Shown: one piece after another, positions 1-10,704 of the stretch | How the letters are laid out: each line of letters opens with the position of its first letter | Numbering within the stretch: the first letter of the stretch is position 1 | Assembly (NCBI GenBank): GCA_003427395.1 | Contig: BFEA01000537.1 | Span: 542,333-597,727 of the forward strand | Direction of reading: 5' to 3' | Length of the DNA: 55,395 nucleotides | Origin: Chara braunii | Lineage: Eukaryota > Streptophyta > Charophyceae > Charales > Characeae | Notes under the pieces: model-generated | The model's database searches: none | What the model was told of the DNA's origin: nothing | The model's input: the letters and a program-made list of their open reading frames with translations, nothing else | Program-made: the position numbers and the translations under genes

Positions 1-582
1 GGTGGGGCACCCCGCCGGCGGGGGTCCGGGGGTCAAACCCCTACCCCGGCTTTGCCCCCGGGGGCCCCAGGTTGACAACCCTGGCTCCAGCAGCACAACA
101 GTGGGGCAGTGTGGAAACGGGGCAGCATGCCGTCAACGTCGACAGGCCCAACACACAGGTGGCAGGCGGGAACGAGCAGCAGGCACCACGACGACGGGGC
201 AGCGCCGCAGCGGCCTGTTGCTGGGGATGAGCACCGAACTCCTCGAAAAGCCTGGGCCAAATTCGAATTCAAAAATTGGCCCAATTTGGGCCGTCGATGT
301 TAGTCGATCGATGGCCCAGATCGGGCCATCATTATTTCAAATCCGGTAGGGCCCTTACTGGATTCGCCTCCAAGGCGGGGTTCTAGAGGTTGATCAAAAC
401 CCTTGCTCAACCCTAAGCCCCTCAAAAAAGACTTGCGCCTATTTTGTGCGGGCCCCAGAATGGTAATTTTCGGGTTCTTCCGGGCCCCTTTTTCCGGCCG
501 GATAAAACGGATGATCCAGGACCATCCGGATATCCGGAAAAATAACTTAGAATTTTTCCATGCACTTGTCCAGGAACTGTCA
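1..582. other. Unassigned GC-rich stretch
   Basis: The first 120 bases are rich in G/C runs and short inverted repeats (GGGGCACCCCG, CCCCGGGGGCCCC). Around 500-535 the motif CCGGA recurs, as it does in the MITE at 53.9 kb. No open frame here resembles a known protein. It may be part of an LTR or a degraded DNA transposon, but I cannot assign it. Confidence 0.3.
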
Positions 583-1210
583 ACACAAGTGGTTAATAGG
601 GACCCCCAACTTTCCAGCTTTGGTTAACCCCTTCAACCCTGAAAAGTGCATTGGAGATAATTTTTTTTAGTTTTTTTTGTTTTTTTCATAAGTAGTTAGT
701 ATGATCTCCATTCTATGAATTGGTGGCAAGTTTGATTAAAATGACCCTTGGGTTTTGTTACAAATAGCCTGACAAGTGGTCTGAAAATTGAGGTCTCCGT
801 TAACGGTCTCTTGAAGCCTTGTGGCCCAGCCTAAGCACGAACTTGTGGAGTCATTACGAGAATGTCTAGGAGGAAGCGGATATGGGCGGGGGAGGAGGTT
901 CAGGGGCTTTTGACACTCCTATATAAAAAAGGGGACAAGATGAACATCAAGAACTATAGGCCAATTGCCCTCCTAACGGTAGGACAAGATGAACATCAAG
1001 AACTCTTGCCCTCCTAACGGTAGTTTACAAAATGTTTGCAAAAACCCTGGCGAATCGAATGGCAAATGTGCTAGAAGACATCATACACCCAGCCCAGACC
1101 GGTTTTCTGGGCAATAGAAAAAACTGAAAAAAATGATCTCCAATGCACTTTTTAGGATTGAAGGGGTTAACCAAGGCTGGAAAGTTGGGGGTCCTTGTTA
1201 ACCGCTTGTG
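583..1210. repeat. Inverted repeat of ~85 bp around a LINE fragment
   Basis: The arm at about 583-668 and the arm at about 1122-1210 are reverse complements with few differences. Shared blocks include ACCCCCAACTTTCCAGC, GGTTAACCCCTTCAA and AAGTGCATTGGAGAT. The 450-bp interior holds a LINE reverse transcriptase fragment on the plus strand. The arms could be termini of a DNA element or two opposite insertions of one repeat. No clear target-site duplication was seen. Confidence 0.75.
877..1116 (+). pseudogene. LINE reverse transcriptase fragment
   Basis: Translation gives a short stretch of LINE reverse transcriptase including LLTLLYKKGDKMNIKNYRPI and, further on, NRMANVLEDIIHPAQTGF. These match the same region of the longer LINE at 22.7-22.9 kb. 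An internal tandem duplication of about 50 bp (GACAAGATGAACATCAAGAA to the end of CCTCCTAACGGTAG) disrupts the frame. Both ends are truncated by the flanking inverted repeat, so the piece is non-functional. The LINE segment that should precede it lies just to the right in the opposite orientation. Confidence 0.8.
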
Positions 1211-1560
1211 AAGGCTTCCCATAATTCTTTTGGGAAGCCATCAATGCCAAAGGTCTCTCCCTTCCTCCGTCTGGAGCAATGGCATCCATATTTCGTTCTT
1301 GGTGAGTGGGGCCTCCAAACTTTCCTTTTGCTGCCTCGACAACGCTTTCGACATTGGTATGAGGAAATCATTCAGATCTCTCAACCTAGCATCGTCCTGT
1401 GGATTCACAATCTGAGACGTATAAAGGTTTTTGAAAAAAGATTTGGTGACCCGTGTGCAGTGTGTTGTTGAAGTAGCTAAATTATCCCCTCCTTCCTCCA
1501 GGTAAAAAAGGGTTTCGATCACTGTGCGCCCGATAACTTTTCCAACAGAATATGATTAAT
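1205..1560 (-). pseudogene. LINE ORF2 linker/RT start fragment, inverted
   Basis: The minus strand encodes SFFKNLYTSQ, then SLEAPLTKNEIW, then a damaged version of the segment that reads GIDGFPKEFWE in LINE-A. This is the ORF2 linker leading into the reverse transcriptase. In the parent LINE this segment directly precedes the segment found here on the opposite strand at 877-1116. The two pieces are therefore consecutive parts of one element separated by an inversion. Frameshifts and stops make it a pseudogene. Confidence 0.75.
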
Positions 1561-1589
1561 TCGTCACGCTGGACCCACCCTCATAGAGT

Positions 1590-2345
1590 TGAATGACACC
1601 CCAAAGAGAAACTATACCAAATCAGGGTGTTGCACACTATAGCTGACATGGATGCCCTATCACCCAAACATCCCCTCATCCCTTGCATTGGACCGCCCGA
1701 AACGGATTTGACAAACAGGCAGGACCCAACATCTGGAAAGACTCCATATGCTAGTGGTCAAGGCTACTTATTGGTTGCATCCCGCGGATGAATGTCCAGG
1801 CAATAGGTAAAGACTGCTGGATCAGACTCCTCAATGTCCATAGATCCAGTGTGAGAGGCATTTAATGGTCTTGGAGATGAAGGAAAGACCAGCCAAGTTC
1901 GCCTCCCTACAGTGGCAAATAGTCCATAGATGCCTCCCTACTAATGACTGGCTTATGACCACTTACACATCGAGCAAAAAGGGCTTGCCTTACCATGGTG
2001 CAGATTTTGTCAGGAAGCCTTCCCCAACCACATAATCAGGGAGACTATAGAACACATTTTCTCAGAAACCATCTATCAATTCATCCAAATGGAACTGAGA
2101 GCCCAATGGTAGACTCAGACAAAATGCACAAACTATCACAAACACAAGACATCAAAAACGAACTTATTAAGTTCTGCTCTTACTGGCTGGGGGCTGACAA
2201 GAGCGGTTCAATGACGCATGTGGCTTGGCCAGGGGGAGGGGGGGGAGGGCCCGCTAGGAAAGTCTTTAGCTTGATCTTTCATGAGTGGTGGCGGTTGACT
2301 CAAGCATTCCGTTGAGAGCCCCATAACTCTTTCTAGACCCCTCCC
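1590..2345 (+). pseudogene. LINE ORF2 C-terminal fragment (zf-RVT and 3' end)
   Basis: Several frames together encode the end of ORF2. VVKATYWL is followed by FASLQWQIVHRCLPTNDWL, the strongly conserved stretch before the zf-RVT cysteines, and then a damaged ETIEHIF-like segment. The part at 2080-2230 matches the glycine-rich C-terminal region of the other LINE copies. Stops and frameshifts are frequent. A LINE 3' tail follows about 190 bp downstream, at the spacing seen in other copies, so this is probably the 3' end of one 5'-truncated insertion. Confidence 0.8.
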
Positions 2346-2533
2346 CCCCTCAAAGCAGGCAGTGTGGAATACAATGATGCGGAATAGAAGGGTAGAAAGC
2401 CATAGAATGGAGGGGGTAGCTAGGAGAAGCAGATTCATTAGGTGGCCGCATCACAGGCTGAAGAGGCATCCCTTTATCCAACTTAGTAGTACTGCTTGCA
2501 ATCTCTACCATTTGTATCACTATTTTTTTAAAA

Positions 2534-2588
2534 GGGGCGCTGGGCCCGTTTGCCAGCAGGTGCATCTCCCCACCAATAAGATTGGAGC
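2534..2588 (+). repeat. LINE 3' tail, copy T1
   Basis: Two consecutive stem-loops are visible: GCTGG/CCAGC, then TCTCC with a CCACCAATAAGATT loop and GGAGC. The tail follows the LINE fragment ending near 2345 and leads into AAT/AAG simple repeats. Confidence 0.8.
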
Positions 2589-2654
2589 CATCAACACTGA
2601 ACTGTTAGTGGTGGCTGCTTGCACCAGCCCTACTAGCAAGCCCAGTTGATGTTA

Positions 2655-2677
2655 AAAGAATAAGAATAATAATAACA

Positions 2678-2769
<92 letters not shown>

Positions 2770-2860
2770 AAGAAGAAGAGGAAGTGGAAGCACTAGAAGA
2801 AGTGAGAAGAAGAAAGAAAGAAGAAGAAGAAGAAGAAGAAGAAGAAGAAGAAGACAGGAG
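2655..2860. repeat. (AAT)n then (AAG)n microsatellite
   Basis: A run of AAT units passes at about 2741 into AAG units, with an interrupted GAAG-rich part to 2855. It starts just downstream of LINE tail T1, so it probably grew from that element's 3' terminal simple sequence. Long open frames across it are composition artefacts. Confidence 0.95.
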
Positions 2861-2894
2861 GAAGAGAGTGAGAAACGGAGGAGGGAGGGAAAGG

Positions 2895-2899
2895 GATGG
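2895..2899. repeat. Target-site duplication GATGG, left copy
   Basis: GATGG directly abuts the left LTR end at 2900. The identical GATGG abuts the right LTR end. A 5-bp duplication is typical of Ty3/gypsy integration. Confidence 0.9.
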
Positions 2900-4156
2900 T
2901 GACGCATGTCCAATGGGACAATGCGTAGGGAGCCAAGGATCCACAATGTGATGGAAAGGACTGAAATGGACAATGCAAGGTCAGCGTAGCATCAACAAGC
3001 AATGTACATTCCGAATACATACAAGATGACATCAAGTGGCGCAGTGGAAGACTTAAAAGAGAAGATCTGATCTGATCTGGACTGACCCGACATCCATCAT
3101 ACATCACACATGTGAGCAGGGAGGAGGGACCACAATCATGGAAGAAAGGTCCCTCCTTCGTACACATACATGGGGAGATACCACGGATGAGAGATGGGGG
3201 AAAGGCACAAGACGAAGGAGAAGGAGGTTAGGGAAAAGACCAAGATCGCAATAGCGAAGTCCCAAAAATAGTCCCTTGCCGAGTGTCCAATCAATGTCTG
3301 TCCCAGAATGTCGAATCAGATCCTGGGCAATGTGCCCAACGTAACCTCTGCCGGTATTCCCTACCAATGATCTCTCGCACTCTCATAGATGAAGAAGAAG
3401 GTAAGAAAGAGGAAGAAGAAGGAGAAAGGAGAGAGAGAGAATGAGGAGGAAGAAGAAGAAGATGACGTCCTCCTTGCTATCTCACCTGCAGGTACCGCGT
3501 AGAGTCCCAGCTATGGCGCCAGGTAAGTTTGTCGCTCGCAGGTAAGGCCTCCGCCTCTCTCCACTACCTACTCCGCTACTCCCTACTTCGTAGCTTGGCG
3601 CAGAATAACGCTGCTTCCACCAGCAGCATGTCGCTTCAGAAGTGAGCTACTCGAACTGTCCCTGCCCAGCCGCTGGCCAGCTATTTGTAGTGCTGGACCG
3701 GTTGGGCCTACCTGATGCTGGCCTCAGAAAACGGGCCAGCTGGTTTGGGTCCCTACCGGAAGTCCAGACCGCGTTGCTGATGTAGCAAGGCGCAAAAATG
3801 CGCCTGGCCAAATTGGCCCGGTACCTATGCACCTAGCCCAAGGTCCGACGCCTGTACCTTAATGGTTTGGCGCCAAAATGCGCCTGGCCTCGTTTCGGGC
3901 CTGTCTCCGGTGTACCCAGTCCCAAGGTCCGACCTTGGGGCTGCAAGTCCGAAATGGCACCTGACAGACAAAGTAAGACAACACACACACACAGAAAGGT
4001 AAGTAAACTAAACCTATTCTAACTAGTGTGCTACTTAGGGCCTGAAGGGCCGCCGTGGGCCTCCAGGGCGCGTGCTGTATGGTACGAGGTCTGGGGGCCC
4101 CTCAGCAACCGTCGGGCCCCTCAAATGGGGCCCGTGTGCAGGCGCAGCATGCAACA
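2900..4156 (-). repeat. 3' LTR of the chromovirus
   Basis: 1257 bp, beginning TGTTGC at 4156 and ending GTCA at 2900 in minus orientation. It is preceded in element sense by the polypurine tract and followed by the GATGG duplication. The alignment with 10705-12029 is continuous apart from a few indels. Confidence 0.95.
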
Positions 4157-4158
4157 TA

Positions 4159-4170
4159 CCCCCCCTCCTT
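4159..4170 (-). promoter_or_regulatory. Polypurine tract of the chromovirus
   Basis: The minus strand reads AAGGAGGGGGGG, then TA, then the LTR start TGTTGC. This is the expected plus-strand primer position for reverse transcription. The last pol stop codon TAA (4171-4169) overlaps its first bases, so coding sequence runs right up to the tract. Confidence 0.9.
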
Positions 4171-7100
4171 ATGAAGTCAAGCCGGGTCGAGGGCGAAGCT
4201 GACGATCTGAAGGTGGAACTTGGACGCGGGTGTGGCGTGGAGCCGAAGATGCCGGCTTGCCTTGCAACTTGTGTTCATAGCGTGCGAGGACGTCGGAAGT
4301 TGTTGCTTGAAGTTCCGCACGGATCAACGATCTGTCAGCTCTATGGGTGCAATATGCAAAGTGGATCAAGAATTCAGTCGGCCTGTTGCCGTAACGTCGT
4401 TGGGATATGATGTCGCCAACCTCTTGGAAACCATCTATCGAGGGTGGGTCTTGCGTTCGTCGCCCGGGAAAGTCGTAAAGTTCCGGTGGCGTGTAGAGAG
4501 CGAACTTGGAACAATGAAAGACCGGGTTGACGAGCAAGTGGGCGGGCACCTGAATGATACATGAAGGTCCTTTGGGTGCGTCCCCAACGGGTGCCACGAT
4601 CGGCCAGGGCCCCATCCATTTCGGAAGGAGCTTGCGAGAGATATCTTGTTCGAGGCTGAATTCCGCAGCGGAAACCCATACGAGGTCGCTGGCACGGAAC
4701 GAACAAGGAAGACGCTGGCGGTTGGCCTGTTGGCGCATACGTTGCTGCGTCTTTGTCATCTGGTCACATGCCTTGACAAGAAGCTCTTGCATCCGATGAA
4801 TGAAGAGAAGGTGGTCGTCGCTCTCGGCCGCCCGTGGGATAATTGTGTCCAACAGATAATTGACCAGCGAGCCATGCTCGAACTCAAAGCGCGACATCCC
4901 GATAGCCGGATGGATGGACGAGTTGTATGCCAACTCTATATCCAGCAGCCGCTCGACCCAATCCTTTTGGTCGGGACGGATGAGAGTGCGAAGAAGGACC
5001 TGTACGGTCTCATGCGCCCTCTCCCTTTGGCCATCGGTTTGTGGGTGGCGAGCCGAACTCGGCTTGAGGGATGAGCCCCATCGTTTGATGAGCGTCAACC
5101 AAAAATCGGACATGAACCGAGTGTCGCGGTCGCAGACGATCCTTGGGGTAACCCTTGGTTCGAATCCAACCGGCGTAGAGAACCTCGGCCAATTCCGGTG
5201 CCTTAGTGTGATAGCGGCAAGGCAAAAACATGGCGAACTTGGTGAGTCGGTCAACCACCGTGAGAATCCCATCCACGCCTGTCTTTTGCTTGGGGAATGA
5301 ACCGGTAATGTCCATGGCAATCGCTTCCCGTCGGCGCAAGGGGACCGGTAATGGTCGCAGTTCGCCGTACGGACGATGATTGCGGGATTTGCAACGTCGG
5401 CAAACCTCGCATGACTCGCAATAGCGCATAACGTCGTCAAGAAGACCGGGCCACCAAAAGCGCTCGCGGAGTCGGCCAATCGTGCGATTGACTCCAAAGT
5501 GTCTGGTGGCGGGGGCGTCGTGGAACTCGCCAAGAAGCCTCGTGCGCAAGTGTGAATCTTGCGACACACAAAGTAGATCCTTCCCCCGCGAGTGAACGAG
5601 CAAGTATCCCTCTTGGATCCGATAGTGCGAAGGCGCCGGATTGGGAGAGGAACGATTTGCGTACTTGTTGCGAAATTCGGGGTCGGCTTGATAGCCGCGG
5701 ATGAAATTGTCCCGCAAGTCATCCTCTATCTCGAAGGTCGAGTAGACGACGGTGCAGTGATCTGGACGCTGTGAAAGAGCATCCGCGAAACGGTTTGACT
5801 TCCCCATAATATGATCGGGAACGAAGTCGAACTGGTTGATGAATGTCATCCAACGGGCGATCGTGTTGTTGACGGTGTCTTGGGTCTTGTAAAAGACCAA
5901 CGGATTGCTGTTCGTTACCCATCGGAATTGGCGTCGACCAAGGAGGAAGTGCCGCCACCGCTTGAGTGCGTGGACGAAGGCGAGAAGTTCCTTCTTGCGT
6001 GCATCATCGATTGAATGCACGGCCGACACTTTCTTGCTGAAGTATTCGACCGGGCGCCAGTCCACGCCATCATGTTGTTCGAGGACGACACCAATGCCAT
6101 AGCCGGACGCATCCGTAGTGACGCGCGTTGGCAATAGCGGGTTGTATATTCGCAAGACTTCCGCTGATAGCAATGCGGCCTTAAGGGCAAAAAATGATCC
6201 CCGCGCATCCGTCCCAAAGTCAAATGCCCGGTCCTCGCATTGAAGCTTGGATAAGTGGGCCGCAATCTTCGAGTATCCTTTGATGAAAGTTCATGAAACG
6301 TTGGTAGTAGCCGGCAAGGCCAAGGAACGAACAGACATCCGTGACGTTCCGCAGCTCCGGCCAATCTTGGATGGCTTGAATCTTGTCCGACAACGGACTG
6401 ATGCCTTGTGGAGTGACGAAATGGCCCAAGTATTCCAACTCTTGACGTACGAACTCGCACTTGTCGCGGTTGGCTTTGTACTTGGCGCGACGGAGCGTCT
6501 CCGACACTCGTCGAAGATGCTCGAGATGTTCCTCCAAGGTCCGGCTATAGACGAGGATGTCGTCCAAGTAGACCAACACGAACCGGTCTAGCATCGCACG
6601 AAACTCGTTGGTCATCGCCGCTTGAAAATTCGTCGGGGCGTTGAGTCCGAAAAGCATGACAACCTACTCAAAATGCCAGTACCGTGTCTTAAACGCAGTC
6701 TTGTAGCGATCTTGAGGGCGTATTGAAATATGAAGATACCCCGACTTTAAATCCAACTTGGAAAAAAATTTCGCGCCGCCCAAACGCTCCAGAAGGTCGT
6801 CAATACGAGAAAGAGGTCCCGCGTTCTTGACAGTTTGTGCATTGAGCTTGCGATAATCGATGCATAGGCGAAGATCCTTGTTCTTCTTCCATACGAAGAG
6901 AACAGGCGCACCATACGATGAACTACTAGACCGGATCCAGCCTTTGTCCAACAAATCGTCGAGCTGCGCGCGGAGTACTGTAAGTTCCTCCTTGCTCATG
7001 TGATAGATGCATCGGCGGCACAGCACTGGCCTCGAGAATGACCTCGTGGGAGATTGGTCGATCCGGCACCACGCCGGTAGGTGACTCGAAGATGCCGGCA

Positions 7101-8164
7101 AATTCGTCAAGCAACCGTACCACACGGGGGTTCGAAGACAAGTCCGTGGGTTGAGATTTGGCTGCCGCGACGGTGCGGAGGAAACATAGGTCTATCTCGT
7201 CGATCCGCTCGTAAGCACAAGTGGCCCGAAAAGATTTGGCTGTTACAACTTGGCACCTGATCGAAGGGTGCGGAAGAGGGATGGTACATGGTACTTTGGC
7301 GCCAAACGCGTCGCAGACCGTAAGTGTCCGCCGATGGAAGTTGATCGTGTGATCCACACTTGCGAGCCAATGCATGCCCAAAATGATGTCAAAGTCCGTG
7401 TCCAAGACGTCAAACGTCACCGGTTCACATGCATGAGGTGCGAAATAGACCGGTACGGCCTCGATGTAGTGGTCAAGGAGTTGTTGCGTCCTACCGTCCG
7501 CCAACTTGATCGTCGTAGGGTGTGCCTTTCTTCGAACTTGTGGTCCAAGGCCGACCCTTTGCATAAAGGACTGGCTAATGAAGTTGCGAGTCGCGCCACT
7601 ATCCAGCAAAGCACTGCAGGATGCTTGCCCAACTTGGATGCGGACATAAAAAAGCGGTGCGTTGTTGTCATCGTACCTCTGCGTGCGAAACTCGCAGGCC
7701 ACCTTGCTAACGTACGCAAGAATGTCCCCCACCGCGACTTTGTCCTCCGTTGGCGAAGTTGGTGGTGCATAGAAGGCTAGGTATATATGTAGATGAGCGC
7801 TAAGTGTTGCGCATTGCGGCTCCGGTAAGCAGCCGGTGGATGGGAGAGGGAGCCATGCAAAATCCTCGGGCGTCAACGGGTCCACGTACTCTATGTTGAA
7901 TGAGCGCACCGAATCCCGTGAAGGTCCACTTGAAGACGACTCAATATCGCTGCTTCCGATCGGAGAAGAAACCGCACATACATCTTGTCCTTGGGCTCGT
8001 GAATTGAGCGAAGGTACGAGCCGGGCAGCATAGTCCTCAAAAGAATGAGGAATGGGAGGACTCACGACTTCCGCATGTGCCCCGGAACCGAGGGAGGTCA
8101 CCCGTACGGCAACCGGTTCTGAAGGCGTCGAGAGTGTCGTCGCATCACTCTCGGTGGTGCTCAC
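4169..8164 (-). pseudogene. pol: Chromovirus pol (PR-RT-RH-IN-chromodomain), broken
   Basis: The frame opens right after the gag stop. Protease: catalytic LLDSGATRNFIS with DSG at 7595-7603, then ILGMHWLASVDHTINFH. Reverse transcriptase: [39 protein letters not shown] and the catalytic YLDD at 6559-6570. RNase H: TTDASGYGIGVVL and GKSNRFADALS. Integrase: an H-H-C-C zinc module ending CESCEVCRRC, core MDITGSF, then CDRDTRFMSDFW and HPQTDGQRE. C-terminus: GPY/F-like NPVFHCSKFALY and a chromodomain-like segment starting EVGDIISQRRYGNRPTEF. Breaks: a frameshift near 7010, an in-frame TAG at 6666-6664 between HFE and VVMLFGL, a frameshift near 6235, and one near 5150 inside the integrase core. Catalytic residues are otherwise retained. 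The last frame ends with TAA at 4171-4169, overlapping the polypurine tract. Confidence 0.93.
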
Positions 8165-8170
8165 TTTCCC
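8161..8170 (-). promoter_or_regulatory. Candidate -1 frameshift site at the gag/pol junction
   Basis: The minus strand reads TCG GGA AAG TGA in the gag frame. The heptamer GGGAAAG (8170-8164) fits the X XXY YYZ slippery pattern in the correct phase and is directly followed by the gag stop. The pol frame (protease etc.) is exactly the -1 frame and is open from this point. Function is inferred; no downstream pseudoknot was modelled. Confidence 0.5.
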
Positions 8171-8199
8171 GACGGAGCGGGCCCCTTGGCTTTCGTGGG

Positions 8200-8241
8200 A
8201 CAGTTCACGGTCTCATGTGCCACGTAGTTGCACCACAAACA
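8200..8241 (-). other. CCHC zinc knuckle in gag
   Basis: The minus strand encodes CLWCNYVAHETVNC, an exact C-x2-C-x4-H-x4-C nucleocapsid knuckle. It lies in the frame that ends at the TGA at 8163-8161, not in the long open frame just upstream, which shows that a frameshift occurred near 8285. Confidence 0.9.
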
Positions 8242-9839
8242 ATAACGGTACTTGCTGCGGACGCGATACCCACGCTCCATCAGCTCGTATTGTGTCCAAG
8301 GTTCTTGAGCTGGAGCTGCTTGTCCGGGCCCAGAAGAAGTGGTGTTTGTCTTCGTTTTGCCGTGTCCTCGGGGCGGCCACCATTCTGGGCAGCTGCTAGT
8401 CTTTCTCTCTCGTCAGACGAGGCAACCTCGTTTGAAGTTGAGGGGTCGCTTGGTGTTGCTGCCGCGACCACGACCACTTTCGGCCGATGCTGATACGCGC
8501 CCTGGCCGGCTGTCGACGAATGACCAATGTTCTTGGCTTCCAAGTTCGTCACAATGATCTGCGCGGCCTTGTTCAAGAGTTCCTCACTTGTGTTGAGGTT
8601 CTCAGCGACCTGAGTTAACGCATTTTGCAACACTGGGCACGACCTCTTGATGAAGTAAAGCTTGATGCCGTCGAAGTTCAACGACAGCTTGCGCGTGCTT
8701 GCCAGACGCTGGAACTCAGATATCCAGTCTCCACTTGGCATGCTGTTCTGTGAGAATATCAGCAGCTTGTCCATCGTCTGATGCTCGGGGGGTTCCACTT
8801 GGAAACGCTTCTTCCATGCCGGCGTGAGATCGGCCCAGGTGATGAAGTTGTGTAACTTGGAGACTGTACATGCATGTGCGGACAACATGTTGTCCAACCA
8901 TGCCTGGCACGCACCTCCTGACCGAGAGTATAAGTATGCGTGTCGGTTTGTGTGGACGACATGGTGGATGTCCAGCTTTAATTCGAACTGGCGCACGATA
9001 TAGGCTCCGTCTTCGATGCATCACAAAAGATCGTGAGCCCTTCAAATTTGGGGATGCTCTCACGAGGGGCTAAGCTCGGTGTGGCTGCTGCCCCCACCTG
9101 CTGGCCCAGACGCTGTGTCTTGGTCTTGAGTGTTCCCACGTCTATCTCCAAGACGTTGACGCGGTCGACGAGGACGGAGGGGCCGGCGCTGGAAGTGGCA
9201 ACTGGTCGCTGCTCCAGCTGCTGTACTATGCGCTTAGTCAGCGCCTGATTGGCGTGGTCAAGAGAGTGAATGTCCTCCTGCTGTGCGATGCAAGTAGCGA
9301 GGAGGTCCGTAACACGGTTGAGCAAGATAGCAATCCTTGACCCGTAGTCAACGGAGTCTCCATTCTCGACCTTCTTTTGCCAATCCTTGGCCTGTGCGTG
9401 TAATGCAGTTTCCTCCTTGAAGAGAATTTCCCGCCGCCGTACACGTTCTTCATCGGCGGCCTTTGCTGCTGTTGCTGCGTGCTTCTGCCGTTGATCTTCG
9501 GCTAGCCGACACAGCCTCTCTGCCTCTGCCTCTCTCTTCTTCCGTGCTGCTGCTGATGCTTCTGCCCGTTGCTTGCTTTCGGCCATTATGGCCGCCAAAC
9601 GTGTCTTGTAGGCCTCGTCAGTCTCACCGGCTTTCTGATCCATCTCTGCTGTCTGTGAACGAGTGAGCAGGGTCATGCGCCGCGAGTGGCTGACGTGGCC
9701 TGCCAAAGTAGGCACTTGATGAGGCTGTGGCCAAAACTGATGGGCAGTTGAGCAAGAAGAAGAGGATAAGAATTTGGGAGGGAGAGGTGGGAAGTGGGGA
9801 AATCGAGTGAATCGCCCAGATAAGGAGTCACGAATCAAA

Positions 9840-10513
9840 AATGAAAAGTTGGAACTTTGCGAAAATTTCGAGAGAAATAAATAAAAATATATTAATTAGT
9901 AAAAAATTCTCGATTGCAAGTTCGGTAGGTCTCCTATGTTTCCCCACAACAGGTAATTCAAAAAAAAATTCAAATTTCAGACCGTTAAGAAAAGAAATAA
10001 TTGAATGGAGATGATTAGAAAACTGAACTGCGAACAATAAAAAATTCCGCAAGTTCGGAGAATTACGAAGCATAAAAAAATTCGGAATTTCTCAAGTGAG
10101 AGTATGCGCAGGTTTGAAAACAAATGACTGCAGAGCAATTTTCCCGTAAAAAATAATTTCCGAATCTGGGAATAACGGTAAAATTTCAAAATTTCTGTTA
10201 CTCCTGAAATGCGTGGATAAAAGAACACAAAAAATTTCGGACATAAGTTCAAAGAAAATTCAGAATTTCGAATTAACGGGAATATGCGAAGGAAAAGATG
10301 AATCGAAAAAAAAATTCGTAATACTTTCAGACCTCCAGCACCGGAATTTCGAATTTCATAAAAGGGAAAGAAAATTCAACTTTCAGATGCTGCGCTATCG
10401 CGATTTTCCACAATGAAAATAGCGGGAAAATGAAATCCAAAAAAAAAGAAAAAAAATCGATTTCGGCAGTTAGGTGAACAATCTGCGATTTTGGGGACTA
10501 ATCAGTGTGTCCT

Positions 10514-10576
<63 letters not shown>

Positions 10577-10580
10577 GATT

Positions 10581-10633
<53 letters not shown>

Positions 10634-10688
10634 ATCTTCGATTGTCCCCGCGCTTGTGTCATATCAGGTTGTCCTGATTCACAAGCGG
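9840..10688 (-). other. Chromovirus leader (between PBS and gag), AT-rich
   Basis: About 850-1000 bp of non-coding leader. It is strikingly AT-rich compared with the GC-rich LTRs and pol, and is made largely of recurring AAATTC/GAATTT words (for example AAAATTTCAAAATTTC, GAATTTCGAATT). The end next to the PBS is an AATC tetranucleotide repeat. No open frame is convincing. Confidence 0.8.
10513..10633. repeat. (AATC)n microsatellite in the chromovirus leader
   Basis: Nearly uninterrupted CAAT/AATC units, broken once by CAATGATTAATC near 10575. It lies inside the element, between the PBS and gag. Confidence 0.97.
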
Positions 10689-10701
10689 GGCTCCGATACC
10701 A
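10689..10701 (-). promoter_or_regulatory. Primer-binding site, initiator tRNA-Met type
   Basis: The minus strand reads TGGTATCGGAGCC three bases after the 5' LTR end. This matches the plant initiator tRNA-Met 3' end complement (TGGTATCAGAGC) with one change, the usual primer for plant LTR elements. Confidence 0.93.
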
Positions 10702-10704
10702 AAC

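Larger units (their letters stand above)
8161..9676 (-). pseudogene. gag: Chromovirus gag, frameshifted
   Basis: The start chosen is the ATG at 9676 (MTLLTRSQTAEMDQ); the frame is also open upstream to 9838, but that part lacks gag-like features. An acidic/basic coiled-coil-like N-terminal half rich in A, E, K and R (about residues 10-130) is followed by a capsid-like region with AWKKRFQVEPPEHQTMDKLL and SGDWISEFQRLAS. Near the end is a retroviral zinc knuckle, CLWCNYVAHETVNC, at 8200-8241. The reading frame changes near 8990 and again near 8285, so the copy is inactive. The knuckle frame ends KGPAPSGK then TGA at 8163-8161, directly at the gag/pol junction. Gag would assemble the cytoplasmic particle and bind element RNA. 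Confidence 0.88.

Noticed and set aside
2-349. 115-codon frame at the window start
   Set aside because: Overlapped by open frames on both strands in GC-rich DNA, no domain recognised.
877-1560. Twin-priming inversion of a LINE
   Set aside because: Twin priming places the inverted 5' part upstream of the 3' part in element sense; here the order is opposite, and inverted arms flank the piece.
2605-2973. Long minus-strand frames encoding runs of Leu, Ile, Ser or Tyr
   Set aside because: They are translations of the AAT/AAG microsatellite and carry no other signal.
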